A DNA stretch of 64,000 nt, taken from positions 54,131 to 118,130 of the forward strand of contig CAKTOO010000008.1 of the NCBI GenBank assembly GCA_934590165.1. The letters run 5' to 3'. The notes beneath the pieces are model-generated. The model was not told the DNA's origin, did not search any database, and saw only the letters and a program-made list of their open reading frames with translations. The position numbers were made by a program, and so were the translations under genes. Positions 17,049 to 24,862 of this stretch are shown here, piece after piece (within the stretch, counting starts at the first letter, position 1; the number at the start of each line of letters is the position of its first letter). The DNA comes from an uncultured Dysosmobacter sp. (lineage in GTDB: Bacteria > Bacillota > Clostridia > Oscillospirales > Oscillospiraceae).

Positions 17049-18668
17049 TCAGCGCGCTGATGCGTTCTTCTCCACCCGCTCCACGGATGCCTTTACGAAG
17101 CCGTAGAACAGCGGATGGGGCCGGTCCGGCCGGCTCTTAAACTCCGGGTGGAACTGGGCGCCCACAAACCAGGGGTGCTCAGGAATCTCCACGATCTCCA
17201 CCAGGTGGCCGTTAGGAGACAGGCCCGCCAGCAGCATACCCGCCGCCTGCATCTGCTCACGGTAGTCGTTGTTAAACTCAAAGCGGTGGCGGTGTCGCTC
17301 GGATATCTCCGCTGTGCCGTACAGTTCCCGGCTGCGGGAGCCCTCCGTCAGCACACAGGGATACTTGCCCAGGCGCATGGTGCCGCCCTTGTCCGTCACA
17401 TTCACCTGGTCGGGCATCAGATCGATGACCGGATGGTGAGTGGTCTCGGAGAATTCAGAGGAGGTGGCGTCCGCGTAGCCCAGGACGTTCCGGGCAAATT
17501 CGATGACCGCCATCTGCATACCCAGGCAGATGCCGAAATACGGCACGCCGTTTTCCCGGGCGTACCGGGCGGCCAGGGCCATGCCCTCAATGCCCCGGTC
17601 ACCGAAGCCGCCTGGTACCAGCACACCGGACACGCCCCCCAGGACCTCCTTGACATTCTGCTCCGTCACCGTCTCGGAATCCACCCACAGAATATCCACC
17701 ACGGCGTCGTTGGCGGTGCCGGCGTGGTTCAAAGACTCCACCACGGAGAGGTAGGCGTCGTGGAGCTGGATGTATTTGCCCACCAGGGCGATGGTCACCT
17801 TCTTGTGGGCGTTCTTCTCCCGCTTGACCATGGCGCTCCACTCCCGCAGGTCCGGCTGGTGGGTGATGAGGCCCAGCTTCCGGCAGACCACCTCGTCCAG
17901 GCCCTCCTTCGCCATCAGCAGGGGGACCTCATACAGGGTCTCGGCGGTGGTGTTCTGGATGACGCAGTCCGGCTCCACATTGCAGAACAGGGCGATCTTC
18001 CGGCGGACGTCCTCGGTGATGGGGGCATCGCACCGGCACACCAGGATATCCGGCTGGATGCCCAGGGAGAGCAATTCCTTCACGGAGTGCTGGGTGGGCT
18101 TGCTCTTCAGTTCGCCGCTGCCGGGGATCTGGACGATGAGGGGCACATGGATGAACACCACGTCACCGTGAGGCCGCTCGGAAGCCACCTGGCGGATGGC
18201 CTCCAGAAAGGGCTGGGACTCGATGTCGCCCACGGTGCCGCCGATCTCGGTGATGACCACGTCCACATCGTCGCCGGCCATGGCGTAGATGCGGCTTTTG
18301 ATCTCGTTGGTGATGTGGGGAATGATCTGCACCGTGGCGCCCAGATAGTCGCCCCGGCGCTCCCGGTTCAGCACAGACCACCAGATCTTGCCGGAGGATA
18401 TGGAGCTGTTGCCGGACAGATCTTCGTCCACGAACCGCTCATAATGTCCCAAGTCCAGGTCCGTTTCCGCGCCGTCATCAGTGACGAACACCTCGCCGTG
18501 CTGGTAGGGGCTCATGGTGCCGGGATCCACGTTGATATAGGGGTCAAACTTCTGGTTGCGGACCCGGACGCCCCGCTGCTTCAGCAGCCGGCCCAAAGAT
18601 GCCGCGCAGATGCCCTTGCCCAGACCAGACACCACGCCGCCTGTGACGAATACGAATTTTGTTGACAT
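17049..18668 (-). CDS. pyrG: CTP synthase
   Basis: A 539-residue enzyme making CTP from UTP, ATP and glutamine. The amidoligase domain begins MSTKFVFVTGGVVSGLGKGI and includes KFDPYINVDPGTMSP, GEVFVTDDGAETDLDLGHYER and TEIGGTVGDIES. The glutaminase domain has the nucleophile in FGICLGMQMAV and the His/Glu pair in VGAQFHPEFKS. I choose the ATG at 18668 because it matches the family N-terminus and follows AAGGTGAG. A longer open frame upstream runs through the structured leader and is not coding. Leader structure suggests control at the RNA level. Confidence 0.97.
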   Translation of the reverse strand: MSTKFVFVTGGVVSGLGKGICAASLGRLLKQRGVRVRNQKFDPYINVDPGTMSPYQHGEVFVTDDGAETDLDLGHYERFVDEDLSGNSSISSGKIWWSVLNRERRGDYLGATVQIIPHITNEIKSRIYAMAGDDVDVVITEIGGTVGDIESQPFLEAIRQVASERPHGDVVFIHVPLIVQIPGSGELKSKPTQHSVKELLSLGIQPDILVCRCDAPITEDVRRKIALFCNVEPDCVIQNTTAETLYEVPLLMAKEGLDEVVCRKLGLITHQPDLREWSAMVKREKNAHKKVTIALVGKYIQLHDAYLSVVESLNHAGTANDAVVDILWVDSETVTEQNVKEVLGGVSGVLVPGGFGDRGIEGMALAARYARENGVPYFGICLGMQMAVIEFARNVLGYADATSSEFSETTHHPVIDLMPDQVNVTDKGGTMRLGKYPCVLTEGSRSRELYGTAEISERHRHRFEFNNDYREQMQAAGMLLAGLSPNGHLVEIVEIPEHPWFVGAQFHPEFKSRPDRPHPLFYGFVKASVERVEKNASAR

Positions 18669-18699
18669 TCCACTCACCTTACCTTTACACACACATGAA

Positions 18700-18906
18700 T
18701 CTTTCCCGCGAAAAAGAGACTGTACTCGCAAAACGGACAAATCCGGCGGTTTTTTGCAAATAAAAAGCACCGCCGGACCATTTTTGCGGCTAAAAGTCCC
18801 AGTCTCTTTCGGGACTTTCAGCTGCGATCCGCGGTGTCGCTCGTCTGTTCGATTTTCGCTTTGCGGCTCACGCCGCAAACCGCTGCTCAAAGCGTTACCA
18901 AAATAC
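18700..18906 (-). promoter_or_regulatory. Structured pyrG leader with alternative pairings
   Basis: The transcript leader holds at least three hairpins. One is TTTGCGGC/GCCGCAAA, one AAAGTCCC/GGGACTTT (about 18792-18818), one TCCGGCGGT/ACCGCCGGA (18742-18777). In addition AAAGAGACTG at 18800-18809 (minus reading) is perfectly complementary to CAGTCTCTTT at 18713-18722, so the middle hairpin can be replaced by a long-range helix. No known riboswitch class is recognised. Attenuation is an inference. Confidence 0.45.
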
Positions 18907-18912
18907 TTCCCC

Positions 18913-18941
18913 AATATATCATCCCGTATTTCAAATGTCAA
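18913..18941 (-). promoter_or_regulatory. Promoter of pyrG
   Basis: On the minus strand TTGACA (18936-18941) and TATATT (18913-18918) are 17 bases apart, giving a leader of about 240 nucleotides. Confidence 0.75.
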
Positions 18942-18999
18942 CGCCGGCTTTTTTAACAGTTTTTGAAAAATGTTCCGCAGATTTTGTTGAAAATAGCCA

Positions 19000-19028
19000 T
19001 TGACTTTATTTGTTTAAAGCTGTATGTT
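19000..19028 (+). promoter_or_regulatory. Promoter of the first ABC importer operon
   Basis: TTGACT (19000-19005) and TATGTT (19023-19028) with 17 bases between; it precedes a short leader-peptide frame and a terminator. Confidence 0.55.
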
Positions 19029-19076
19029 GTAAAAGTACCAACATTTTAGCCGAAATGGCGGAAAGGAGTCCCGGTC

Positions 19077-19196
19077 ATGCGTCATATTTCCTTTGCTTCC
19101 CGGTCTGTCTCCCTGGGCTCCTATTACTTTAGCAAGGTCCGCTTTGCGGGCCGTATCGGTCGTGTCTGTCCGGCTGAAACAGGATGCATTTGCTGA
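19077..19196 (+). CDS. Putative leader peptide of the first ABC importer operon
   Basis: A 39-codon frame with AAAGGAG at a good distance, product MRHISFASRSVSLGSYYFSK followed by an Arg-rich part and ending CPAETGCIC. It sits between the promoter and an intrinsic terminator, 82 bases before the lipoprotein gene. It has eight Ser/Tyr and three Cys, but no Trp. The position is that of an attenuation leader peptide. No family recognised; translation is not proven. Confidence 0.45.
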   Translation: MRHISFASRSVSLGSYYFSKVRFAGRIGRVCPAETGCIC

Positions 19197-19207
19197 CCAT
19201 GTATGGA

Positions 19208-19242
19208 AAGCGGCTCTGTTCTTCGGCAGAGCCGCTTTTTAT
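19208..19242 (+). terminator. Intrinsic terminator (attenuator) before the first importer operon
   Basis: AAGCGGCTCTG (19208-19218) pairs perfectly with CAGAGCCGCTT (19227-19237) and is followed by TTTTATAATTT. It lies inside the leader, between the leader peptide stop and the structural genes. Confidence 0.85.
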
Positions 19243-19278
19243 AATTTAATCTTCCATGAAAAGAAGGAGAGCACTGTG

Positions 19279-20283
19279 ATGAAAAAGAAGCTTCTTGCCC
19301 TGGCCCTGGCCGCTGTGATGGTCCTGAGCCTGGCCGCCTGCGGCGCCAAGAAAGAGGAGGCTCCCGCCGAGACTCCCGCTGAAACTCCCGCCGAGACTCC
19401 CGCTGAGACCTACACGGTCGGTATCTGCCAGCTGGCCCCCCACCCCGCTCTGGACGCCGCTACCCAGGGCTTCAAGGACGCCCTGACCGAGGCCCTGGGC
19501 GACGCCGTCAAATTTGATGAGCAGAACGCCGCCGGCGATAGCCCCACCTGCGCCACCATCGTCAACGGCTTTGTGTCCAACGGCGTGGACCTGATCATGG
19601 CCAACGCCACTCCCGCCCTGCAGGCAGCCGCCTCCGCCACCTCTGACATCCCCATTCTGGGTACCTCCGTCACTGAGTACGGCGTGGCTCTGGGCATTGA
19701 CAACTTCTCCGGCACCGTGGGCACCAACGTGTCCGGCACTTCCGACCTGGCTCCTCTGGACCAGCAGGCTGCCATGGTGAAGGAGTGGTTCCCCGAGGCC
19801 AAGACCGTGGGCCTGCTGTACTGCTCCGCCGAAGCCAACAGCCAGTATCAGGTAGACACTGTCCAGGGCTTCCTGGAGGAGCTGGGCTACACCTGCACCC
19901 AGTATCCCTTCTCTGATACCAATGACATGGCTTCCGTGACCCAGAACGCCGCCGACAACAGCGACGTGATCTATGTTCCCACCGATAACACCTGCGCCAA
20001 CAACACCGGCATCATCGACAACATCTGCCATGGCAAGATCCCCGTCATTGCCGGCGAAGAGGGCATCTGCGGCGGCTGCGGCGTTGCCACCCTGTCCATC
20101 AGCTATTATGACCTGGGCGTTGCCACCGGCAAGATGGCCGCCAAGATCCTCACCGGCGAGGCTGACGTTGCCGAAATGCCTATCGAGTATGCTCCCCAGT
20201 TCACCAAGAAGTACAATGAGGCCACCTGCGCTGACCTGGGTCTGACCGTTCCCGATGGCTACGAGGCCATTACCGCTGGATAA
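19279..20283 (+). CDS. ABC transporter substrate-binding lipoprotein (COG2984, TrpX-like)
   Basis: A 334-residue lipoprotein. The signal peptide ends with lipobox LAAC (MKKKLLALALAAVMVLSLAAC), followed by a linker of repeated AETP units, then a periplasmic-binding-protein fold of the type I class: TYTVGICQLAPHPALDAATQ, IPILGTSVTEYG, TVGLLYCSAEANSQYQVD and VIAGEEGICGGCGVATLSIS. This is the family annotated as tryptophan/tyrosine transport-system binding protein. It captures a small ligand outside the membrane for the permease and ATPase downstream. The ligand is unknown; unlike the paralog at 22926 there is no T-box. Confidence 0.88.
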   Translation: MKKKLLALALAAVMVLSLAACGAKKEEAPAETPAETPAETPAETYTVGICQLAPHPALDAATQGFKDALTEALGDAVKFDEQNAAGDSPTCATIVNGFVSNGVDLIMANATPALQAAASATSDIPILGTSVTEYGVALGIDNFSGTVGTNVSGTSDLAPLDQQAAMVKEWFPEAKTVGLLYCSAEANSQYQVDTVQGFLEELGYTCTQYPFSDTNDMASVTQNAADNSDVIYVPTDNTCANNTGIIDNICHGKIPVIAGEEGICGGCGVATLSISYYDLGVATGKMAAKILTGEADVAEMPIEYAPQFTKKYNEATCADLGLTVPDGYEAITAG

Positions 20284-20299
20284 TACGTTGAGTTCCCTC

Positions 20300-20339
20300 A
20301 AAAGCGGCGGAAAAGGACTTCCCTTTTTCGCCGCTTTTT
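20300..20339 (+). terminator. Hairpin between binding-protein and permease genes
   Basis: AAAAGCGGCG pairs with CGCCGCTTTT and is followed by TTTTTG; it probably reduces permease and ATPase expression relative to the binding protein. Confidence 0.75.
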
Positions 20340-20406
20340 GCTATACTATTGAAGGCTATGAGCACTTCGCAGATGCTCTATCATAAACAGGAGGAATCAA
20401 CTTATC

Positions 20407-21390
20407 ATGCTTGGTTTCATCAACGCGCTGCCGGGCGCCGTTTCCCAGGGTCTCATCTGGGGCATTATGGCCATCGGCGTCTATCTGACCTATAAGATCC
20501 TGGACATCGCCGACTTGACTGTGGACGGCTCCTTCTGCACCGGTGCCGCCGTGTTCGTGGTGCTGTTCACCGGAGGTACCAATCTGTGGCTCGCCATGCT
20601 GGCGTCCGTGGTGGTGGGTATGGTGGCCGGCCTTGTCACCGGCCTGCTGCACACCTTCTGCGGCATCCCCGCCATCCTCTCCGGCATCCTGACCCAGCTG
20701 GGCCTGTGGTCCGTCAACATGGCCATCATGGGCATGAAGGCCACGGTGGCCATCAACGTCACCTCTCCGGAAACACTGGACAAGCTGCTGGTGTCCCTGC
20801 GGTTCGTGCAGGATGTGGCCAAGGGCTCCCGGCCCTTCTACCGCCATCCTATTTTCGTGGTGGGCCTGGTGACGGTAGTGGTCATCTCCATCCTCTACTG
20901 GTTCTTTGGCACGGAGTTGGGCTGCTCTCTCCGGGCCACAGGCTCCAACAGCAACATGGCCCGGGCCCAGGGCATCAACACGGACGTTGCCAAGGTGCTG
21001 GGCCTCATGCTCTCCAACGGCCTGGTAGCCCTGTCCGGTGCTCTTCTGGCGCAGTATAACAGTGCCAGCGAGATCAACATGGGCCGCGGCGCCATTGTCA
21101 TTGGCCTGGCCGCCGTCATCATCGGCGAGGTGGCTTTCTCCAAAATCTTCCGCAACTTCGCTTTGAAACTTTTGAGCGTGTCCATCGGCGCCGTTATTTA
21201 CTACATCGTAATCCAGGCGGTGCTGGCCATGGGCCTGAATCCCAACTACCTGAAGCTCCTCAGCGCTCTGGTCGTTGCGGTCTTCTTGTCTGTTCCCTTC
21301 TGGAAGGGAAAGTATTTCCACACCAAGGTCAAGGCGGCCGGCGTTTCCGCTGAAGCGGAAGTCACGATGGGAGGTGACCGCAATGCTTGA
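20407..21390 (+). CDS. ABC transporter permease (COG4120, TrpY-like)
   Basis: A 327-residue permease with about eight to nine membrane helices, beginning MLGFINALPGAVSQGLIWG and containing YLTYKILDIADLTVDGSFCT, the near-invariant N-terminal block of this family, plus SLRATGSNSNMARAQGIN and GLAAVIIGEVAF. It resembles branched-chain amino-acid permeases (LivH fold). It forms the membrane channel for the binding protein 123 bases upstream and overlaps the ATPase gene by 8 bases. Confidence 0.88.
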   Translation: MLGFINALPGAVSQGLIWGIMAIGVYLTYKILDIADLTVDGSFCTGAAVFVVLFTGGTNLWLAMLASVVVGMVAGLVTGLLHTFCGIPAILSGILTQLGLWSVNMAIMGMKATVAINVTSPETLDKLLVSLRFVQDVAKGSRPFYRHPIFVVGLVTVVVISILYWFFGTELGCSLRATGSNSNMARAQGINTDVAKVLGLMLSNGLVALSGALLAQYNSASEINMGRGAIVIGLAAVIIGEVAFSKIFRNFALKLLSVSIGAVIYYIVIQAVLAMGLNPNYLKLLSALVVAVFLSVPFWKGKYFHTKVKAAGVSAEAEVTMGGDRNA

Positions 21391-22177
21391 AGTGAATCAC
21401 ATCTGGAAGACCTTCAACGCCGGCACGGTCAATGAAAAGACCGCGTTGCGGGGCCTTTCCCTGCATCTGAACGACGGCGACTTCGTCACCGTCATCGGCG
21501 GCAACGGCGCCGGCAAGTCCACCCTGCTCAATGCCGTGGCCGGCGTGTGGCCGGTGGACGCCGGCAGCATTTCCATCGGCGGCGTAGACCTAACCCACAT
21601 GCCGGAGCACAAGCGGGCCAAATACATCGGCCGGGTGTTCCAGGACCCCATGCTGGGCACTGCCGCCACCATGCAGATCGAGGAAAATCTGGCACTGGCC
21701 GCCCGCCGGGGCAAAAGCCGCAGCCTGCGCACCGGCATCACCAAGGCAGAACGAGAGGAGTACATTGAGCGGCTGAAGATCCTGGACCTGGGGCTGGAGA
21801 ACCGGCTCACCAGTAAGGTGGGCCTTCTGTCCGGCGGTCAGCGTCAGGCGCTGACGCTGCTGATGGCCACCCTCATTAAGCCCCAGCTGCTGCTTTTGGA
21901 CGAGCATACGGCGGCCCTGGACCCCAAGACCGCCGCCAAGGTGCTGGACGCCACGGACCGCATCATCGAAAAGGACCACCTGACCACCCTGATGATCACC
22001 CACAACATGCGGGACGCCATCCAGCATGGAAACCGCCTCATCATGATGTATGAGGGCCGCATCGTCATTGATGTGTCCGGCGAGGAAAAGAAGAAGCTGA
22101 CGGTCCCCCAGCTGCTGGAGCTGTTCAGCAAAGTCAGCGGCTCTGACGAGGCCGATGACAAATTGCTGCTCTCCTGA
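21383..22177 (+). CDS. ABC transporter ATPase (COG1101, TrpP-like)
   Basis: A 264-residue ATPase with Walker A GGNGAGKST, signature LLSGGQRQAL and Walker B LLLLDEHTAALD. The DEHTAALDPKTA sequence, with His in the Walker B loop, is characteristic of this subfamily. The ATG at 21383 overlaps the permease stop; an earlier in-frame start would lie deep inside the permease gene. The last 40 bases of the gene and the bases after it recur at 22329-22379. Confidence 0.9.
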   Translation: MLEVNHIWKTFNAGTVNEKTALRGLSLHLNDGDFVTVIGGNGAGKSTLLNAVAGVWPVDAGSISIGGVDLTHMPEHKRAKYIGRVFQDPMLGTAATMQIEENLALAARRGKSRSLRTGITKAEREEYIERLKILDLGLENRLTSKVGLLSGGQRQALTLLMATLIKPQLLLLDEHTAALDPKTAAKVLDATDRIIEKDHLTTLMITHNMRDAIQHGNRLIMMYEGRIVIDVSGEEKKKLTVPQLLELFSKVSGSDEADDKLLLS

Positions 22178-22379
22178 GCCGCTGACTTTGGGCCCCGCGC
22201 AGCGGGGCGCACGCCAGTGCGTCTCAAGCGTTTTCCGCCGGAAATCCTTGGACCGGGACGGATTCACTCCGTCCCGGCCTTTCGTATCGGAAGGGTTCCC
22301 GGCCGGGGGGGAATCCCCGGCTGGGAACAGCGGCTCTGGCAAGGCCGATGACAAATTGCCGCTCTCCTGAGCCGCTGAC
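22136..22379 (+). repeat. Direct repeat of the ATPase gene's 3' end (two 51-bp copies)
   Basis: Copy 1 is 22136-22186 and copy 2 is 22329-22379. They agree at 48 of 51 positions and include the end of the coding frame, the TGA and nine bases after it. The 142 bases between contain three GC-rich hairpins. It looks like the scar of a duplicated and mostly deleted gene copy. Confidence 0.85.
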
Positions 22380-22496
22380 CGGGGACTCCGGCGTTTTGCA
22401 ACAGCGCCCCGGGGACGGGCCGCTGTTAGGGACCTGTATTTTCTATTTTCTCTTTTTTTGTTTAAAGTGGCAAAGAAAAATTGTTAAAATTAACGG

Positions 22497-22525
22497 TTGA
22501 CATTTGTCCGCCAGATGCGTATAAT
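22497..22525 (+). promoter_or_regulatory. Consensus promoter of the T-box operon
   Basis: TTGACA (22497-22502) and TATAAT (22520-22525), 17 bases apart: a perfect sigma-70/sigma-A consensus, placed directly before the T-box leader. Confidence 0.92.
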
Positions 22526-22534
22526 GCAAAGCAA

Positions 22535-22808
22535 TCAAACAGATAAACCGATGAGCAAGAGGAGTACCCGTTACGGTCACCTTTCAGAGAGCCGCGGATG
22601 GTGGGATCGCGGCAGAGAACGTTTCGGCGAATGGACTTGCGAGGGCAGAGCGAACAGCCGGATGGCCCAGTAGCGACTGACGGGGACCGCACCCGTTACC
22701 AGGGCGGCACGTATGATTTGTACGTGAGACGAGCGGGCGCTATGCGTCAACTTGGGTGGTACCGCAGGATCAGAAGTCTTGTCCCAAATTTGGGATAAGG
22801 CTTTTTTG
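22535..22808 (+). promoter_or_regulatory. T-box leader with UGG (tryptophan) specifier
   Basis: The leader has stem I elements (GATGAGCAAGAGGAGTA, then CAGAGAGCCGCGG-TGG-GGGATCGCGG), a specifier region reading GCGAA-TGG-ACTTGC with UGG at 22632-22634, the antiterminator core TTGGGTGGTACCGCAGG at 22752-22768, and an intrinsic terminator (CTTGTCCCAAA with TTTGGGATAAG, then a T run). T-boxes read the charging state of a tRNA. UGG in the specifier means uncharged tRNA-Trp should switch the operon on. The specifier was located by position and flanking bases; a covariance-model fit was not run. Confidence 0.88.
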
Positions 22809-22832
22809 TTTTTCCGGAAAGGAGTTTTTTTG

Positions 22833-22904
22833 ATGAAACGCAACACCAGACGATGGCGGGTCCAGAGAAAAATCGTGATTGACCGGACCCTTACAAAATT
22901 TTAA
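22833..22904 (+). CDS. Possible short leader-peptide frame after the T-box
   Basis: ATG at 22833 follows AAAGGAG and opens 23 codons, MKRNTRRWRVQRKIVIDRTL then TKF and TAA. It is highly basic, contains one Trp, and lies between the T-box terminator and the lipoprotein gene. No family recognised; it may be chance. Confidence 0.3.
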   Translation: MKRNTRRWRVQRKIVIDRTLTKF

Positions 22905-22925
22905 AATGAGATTGGAGATAGTATC

Positions 22926-23948
22926 ATGAAAAACTTCCGTCATATCACTTCCGCCATCCTGGCGCTGTCCCTGGCCCTGACCCTGACCGCCTGCGGCGGC
23001 AAAAAAGAAGAAGCCCCCGCTGAGAGCGGCTCTGAAGCCCCCGCCGAGGCCACCACAGAAAAGTACCTGATCGGCATCAACCAGTACGGCCAGCACGCCT
23101 CTTTGGACAACTGCCGCATCGGCTTCCTCCAGGGCCTGGAAGAGGCTGGACTGAAGGAAGGCGTGGACTTTGAAGTGGACTACCAGAACGCCGGCTTCGA
23201 TGACAACGTCAACGCCCAAATCGGCGACGCCTTCTCCGCCGAGGATGTGGATTTGATGGTGGGCATCGCCACTCCCTCCGCCGTAGCTTGCTTCAACGCC
23301 GCCGAGGATAAGGATATCCCCGTGATCTTCACCGCCATCACCGACCCCGTCCAGGCCAAGCTGGACTCCGGCAACGTCACCGGCACCTCCGACAAGCTGC
23401 CGGTGGAGGCTCAGCTGGACCTCATCCGCCAGCTGCAGCCCAACGCCAAGACCATCGGCATCATCTACACCACCAGCGAGCCCAACTCCGTCTCCGCCAT
23501 CGCCGAGTACCAGGAGAAGGCCGGTGACTACGGCTTTACCATCGACGCCATCGGCGTCACCGCCCAGGCGGAGGTCACCCAGGCCGCTGATACCCTCATT
23601 GCCCACAAGGTGGACTGCATCTCCAACCTGACGGATAACAACGTGGTGGGCGTTCTGGCCGCCATCCTGGAAAAGACCAACGACGCCGGCATCCCCATCT
23701 ACGGCTCTGAGGTGGAGCAGGTGAAGCTGGGCTGCGTGGCCGCCGCCGGTATCGACTATATCCAGCTGGGCAAGCAGACCGGCCAGATGGCCGCCAAGGT
23801 CCTCCGTGGCGAAGCCACCTGCCAGGACCTCCCCTATGAGACCATTTCCGAATACGGCATCTACGTGAATTCCGAGGCCCTGGACGCCATGGGCATCGTC
23901 CTGCCGGACGCCGTGGCGCAGAAGGCCGTGGAGAGCAGTGAGGCATAA
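22926..23948 (+). CDS. trpX: Tryptophan-type ABC transporter substrate-binding lipoprotein (TrpX)
   Basis: A 340-residue lipoprotein with signal peptide and lipobox LTAC followed by GGKKEEAP, then a type I binding-protein fold (YLIGINQYGQHASLDNCRIG, DEDVDLMVGIATPSAVA-like core, TIGIIYTTSEPNSVSAIAEY, YGSEVEQVKLGCVAAAGIDY). It is the COG2984 family. The T-box with a Trp specifier upstream makes tryptophan, or a close derivative, the expected ligand, as in the trpXYZ systems described in other Firmicutes. It is paralogous to 19279-20283 but only moderately similar, so the two likely bind different ligands. Confidence 0.85.
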   Translation: MKNFRHITSAILALSLALTLTACGGKKEEAPAESGSEAPAEATTEKYLIGINQYGQHASLDNCRIGFLQGLEEAGLKEGVDFEVDYQNAGFDDNVNAQIGDAFSAEDVDLMVGIATPSAVACFNAAEDKDIPVIFTAITDPVQAKLDSGNVTGTSDKLPVEAQLDLIRQLQPNAKTIGIIYTTSEPNSVSAIAEYQEKAGDYGFTIDAIGVTAQAEVTQAADTLIAHKVDCISNLTDNNVVGVLAAILEKTNDAGIPIYGSEVEQVKLGCVAAAGIDYIQLGKQTGQMAAKVLRGEATCQDLPYETISEYGIYVNSEALDAMGIVLPDAVAQKAVESSEA

Positions 23949-23973
23949 AAATCATCAAACAAGGAGTTCTTCT

Positions 23974-24840
23974 ATGAAACTGGTCACTTACCGCGAAAAC
24001 GGCGCTGAAAAGGTCGGTGCCCTGACAAAAGACGGCACCGCCATCCTGCCGCTGCCCGCCCCCGATATGAATTCCCTTATTGAGACCATGACCCTCTCCG
24101 ATCTGTCCTCCGCCGTTACCGCGGCGGAGGGCAGCGGCGCGTCCGTGGCCCTGGCGGAGGTGGAGCTGCTGGCTCCCATCCCCCGCCCCCGCCAGGATGT
24201 TCTGTGCCTGGGCATGAACTACAAGGCCCACGCCTCAGAGGCCGCCAAATACGACGCCGGCGCCTTCACCAAGGAAAAGCCCGTGGCGGTGTACTTCTCC
24301 AAGCGGGTCAGCGAGGCCGTGGCCCCCGGCGGCGTCATCCAGAGCCACCAGGACCTGGTGGAGCGGCTGGATTACGAGGTGGAGCTGGCAGTCATCCTGG
24401 GGAAGACCGCCAAAAATGTGAGTGCCGCCGAGGCCGGCGATTACATCTTCGGCTACACCATCCTCAACGACGTTTCCGCCCGGGATGTGCAGACCGGCCA
24501 CAAGCAATGGTATTTCGGCAAGAGCCTGGACGGCTTCACCCCCATGGGCCCCTGCATCGTCACCGCCGACGAGATCGCCTTCCCCCCGGCCCTGGGCATT
24601 TCCTCCACCGTCAACGGCGAGCCGCGGCAAGACTCCAACACTTCCCTGTTCCTGAATTCCATTCAGGATGTGCTGGAGGAGCTGACCGCCGGCATGACAC
24701 TGCTGCCAGGCACCATCATCGCTACCGGCACCCCCGCCGGCGTGGGCATGGGCTTTGACCCGCCCAAGTTCTTAAAGCCCGGTGACACCGTGTCCTGCAC
24801 CATCGAGGGCATTGGCACCCTCACCAACCCCGTGGGCTAA
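23974..24840 (+). CDS. Fumarylacetoacetate hydrolase family protein
   Basis: A 288-residue enzyme of the FAH/MhpD superfamily. The C-terminal domain carries the metal site: LCLGMNYKAHASEA, ERLDYEVELAVILGK (Glu-x-Glu), NDVSARDVQ (Asp), KSLDGFTPMGP and PGTIIATGTPAGVGMG. Members hydrolyse or decarboxylate acylpyruvates and related 2-oxo acids. The ATG at 23974 follows AAGGAG. The gene is embedded between the binding-protein and permease genes of the T-box operon, an unusual place for an enzyme. This hints that the imported compound or its breakdown product is its substrate, but that is inference. Confidence 0.85.
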   Translation: MKLVTYRENGAEKVGALTKDGTAILPLPAPDMNSLIETMTLSDLSSAVTAAEGSGASVALAEVELLAPIPRPRQDVLCLGMNYKAHASEAAKYDAGAFTKEKPVAVYFSKRVSEAVAPGGVIQSHQDLVERLDYEVELAVILGKTAKNVSAAEAGDYIFGYTILNDVSARDVQTGHKQWYFGKSLDGFTPMGPCIVTADEIAFPPALGISSTVNGEPRQDSNTSLFLNSIQDVLEELTAGMTLLPGTIIATGTPAGVGMGFDPPKFLKPGDTVSCTIEGIGTLTNPVG

Positions 24841-24862
24841 TTTTTGAGAAGGAGGGCTCCCC

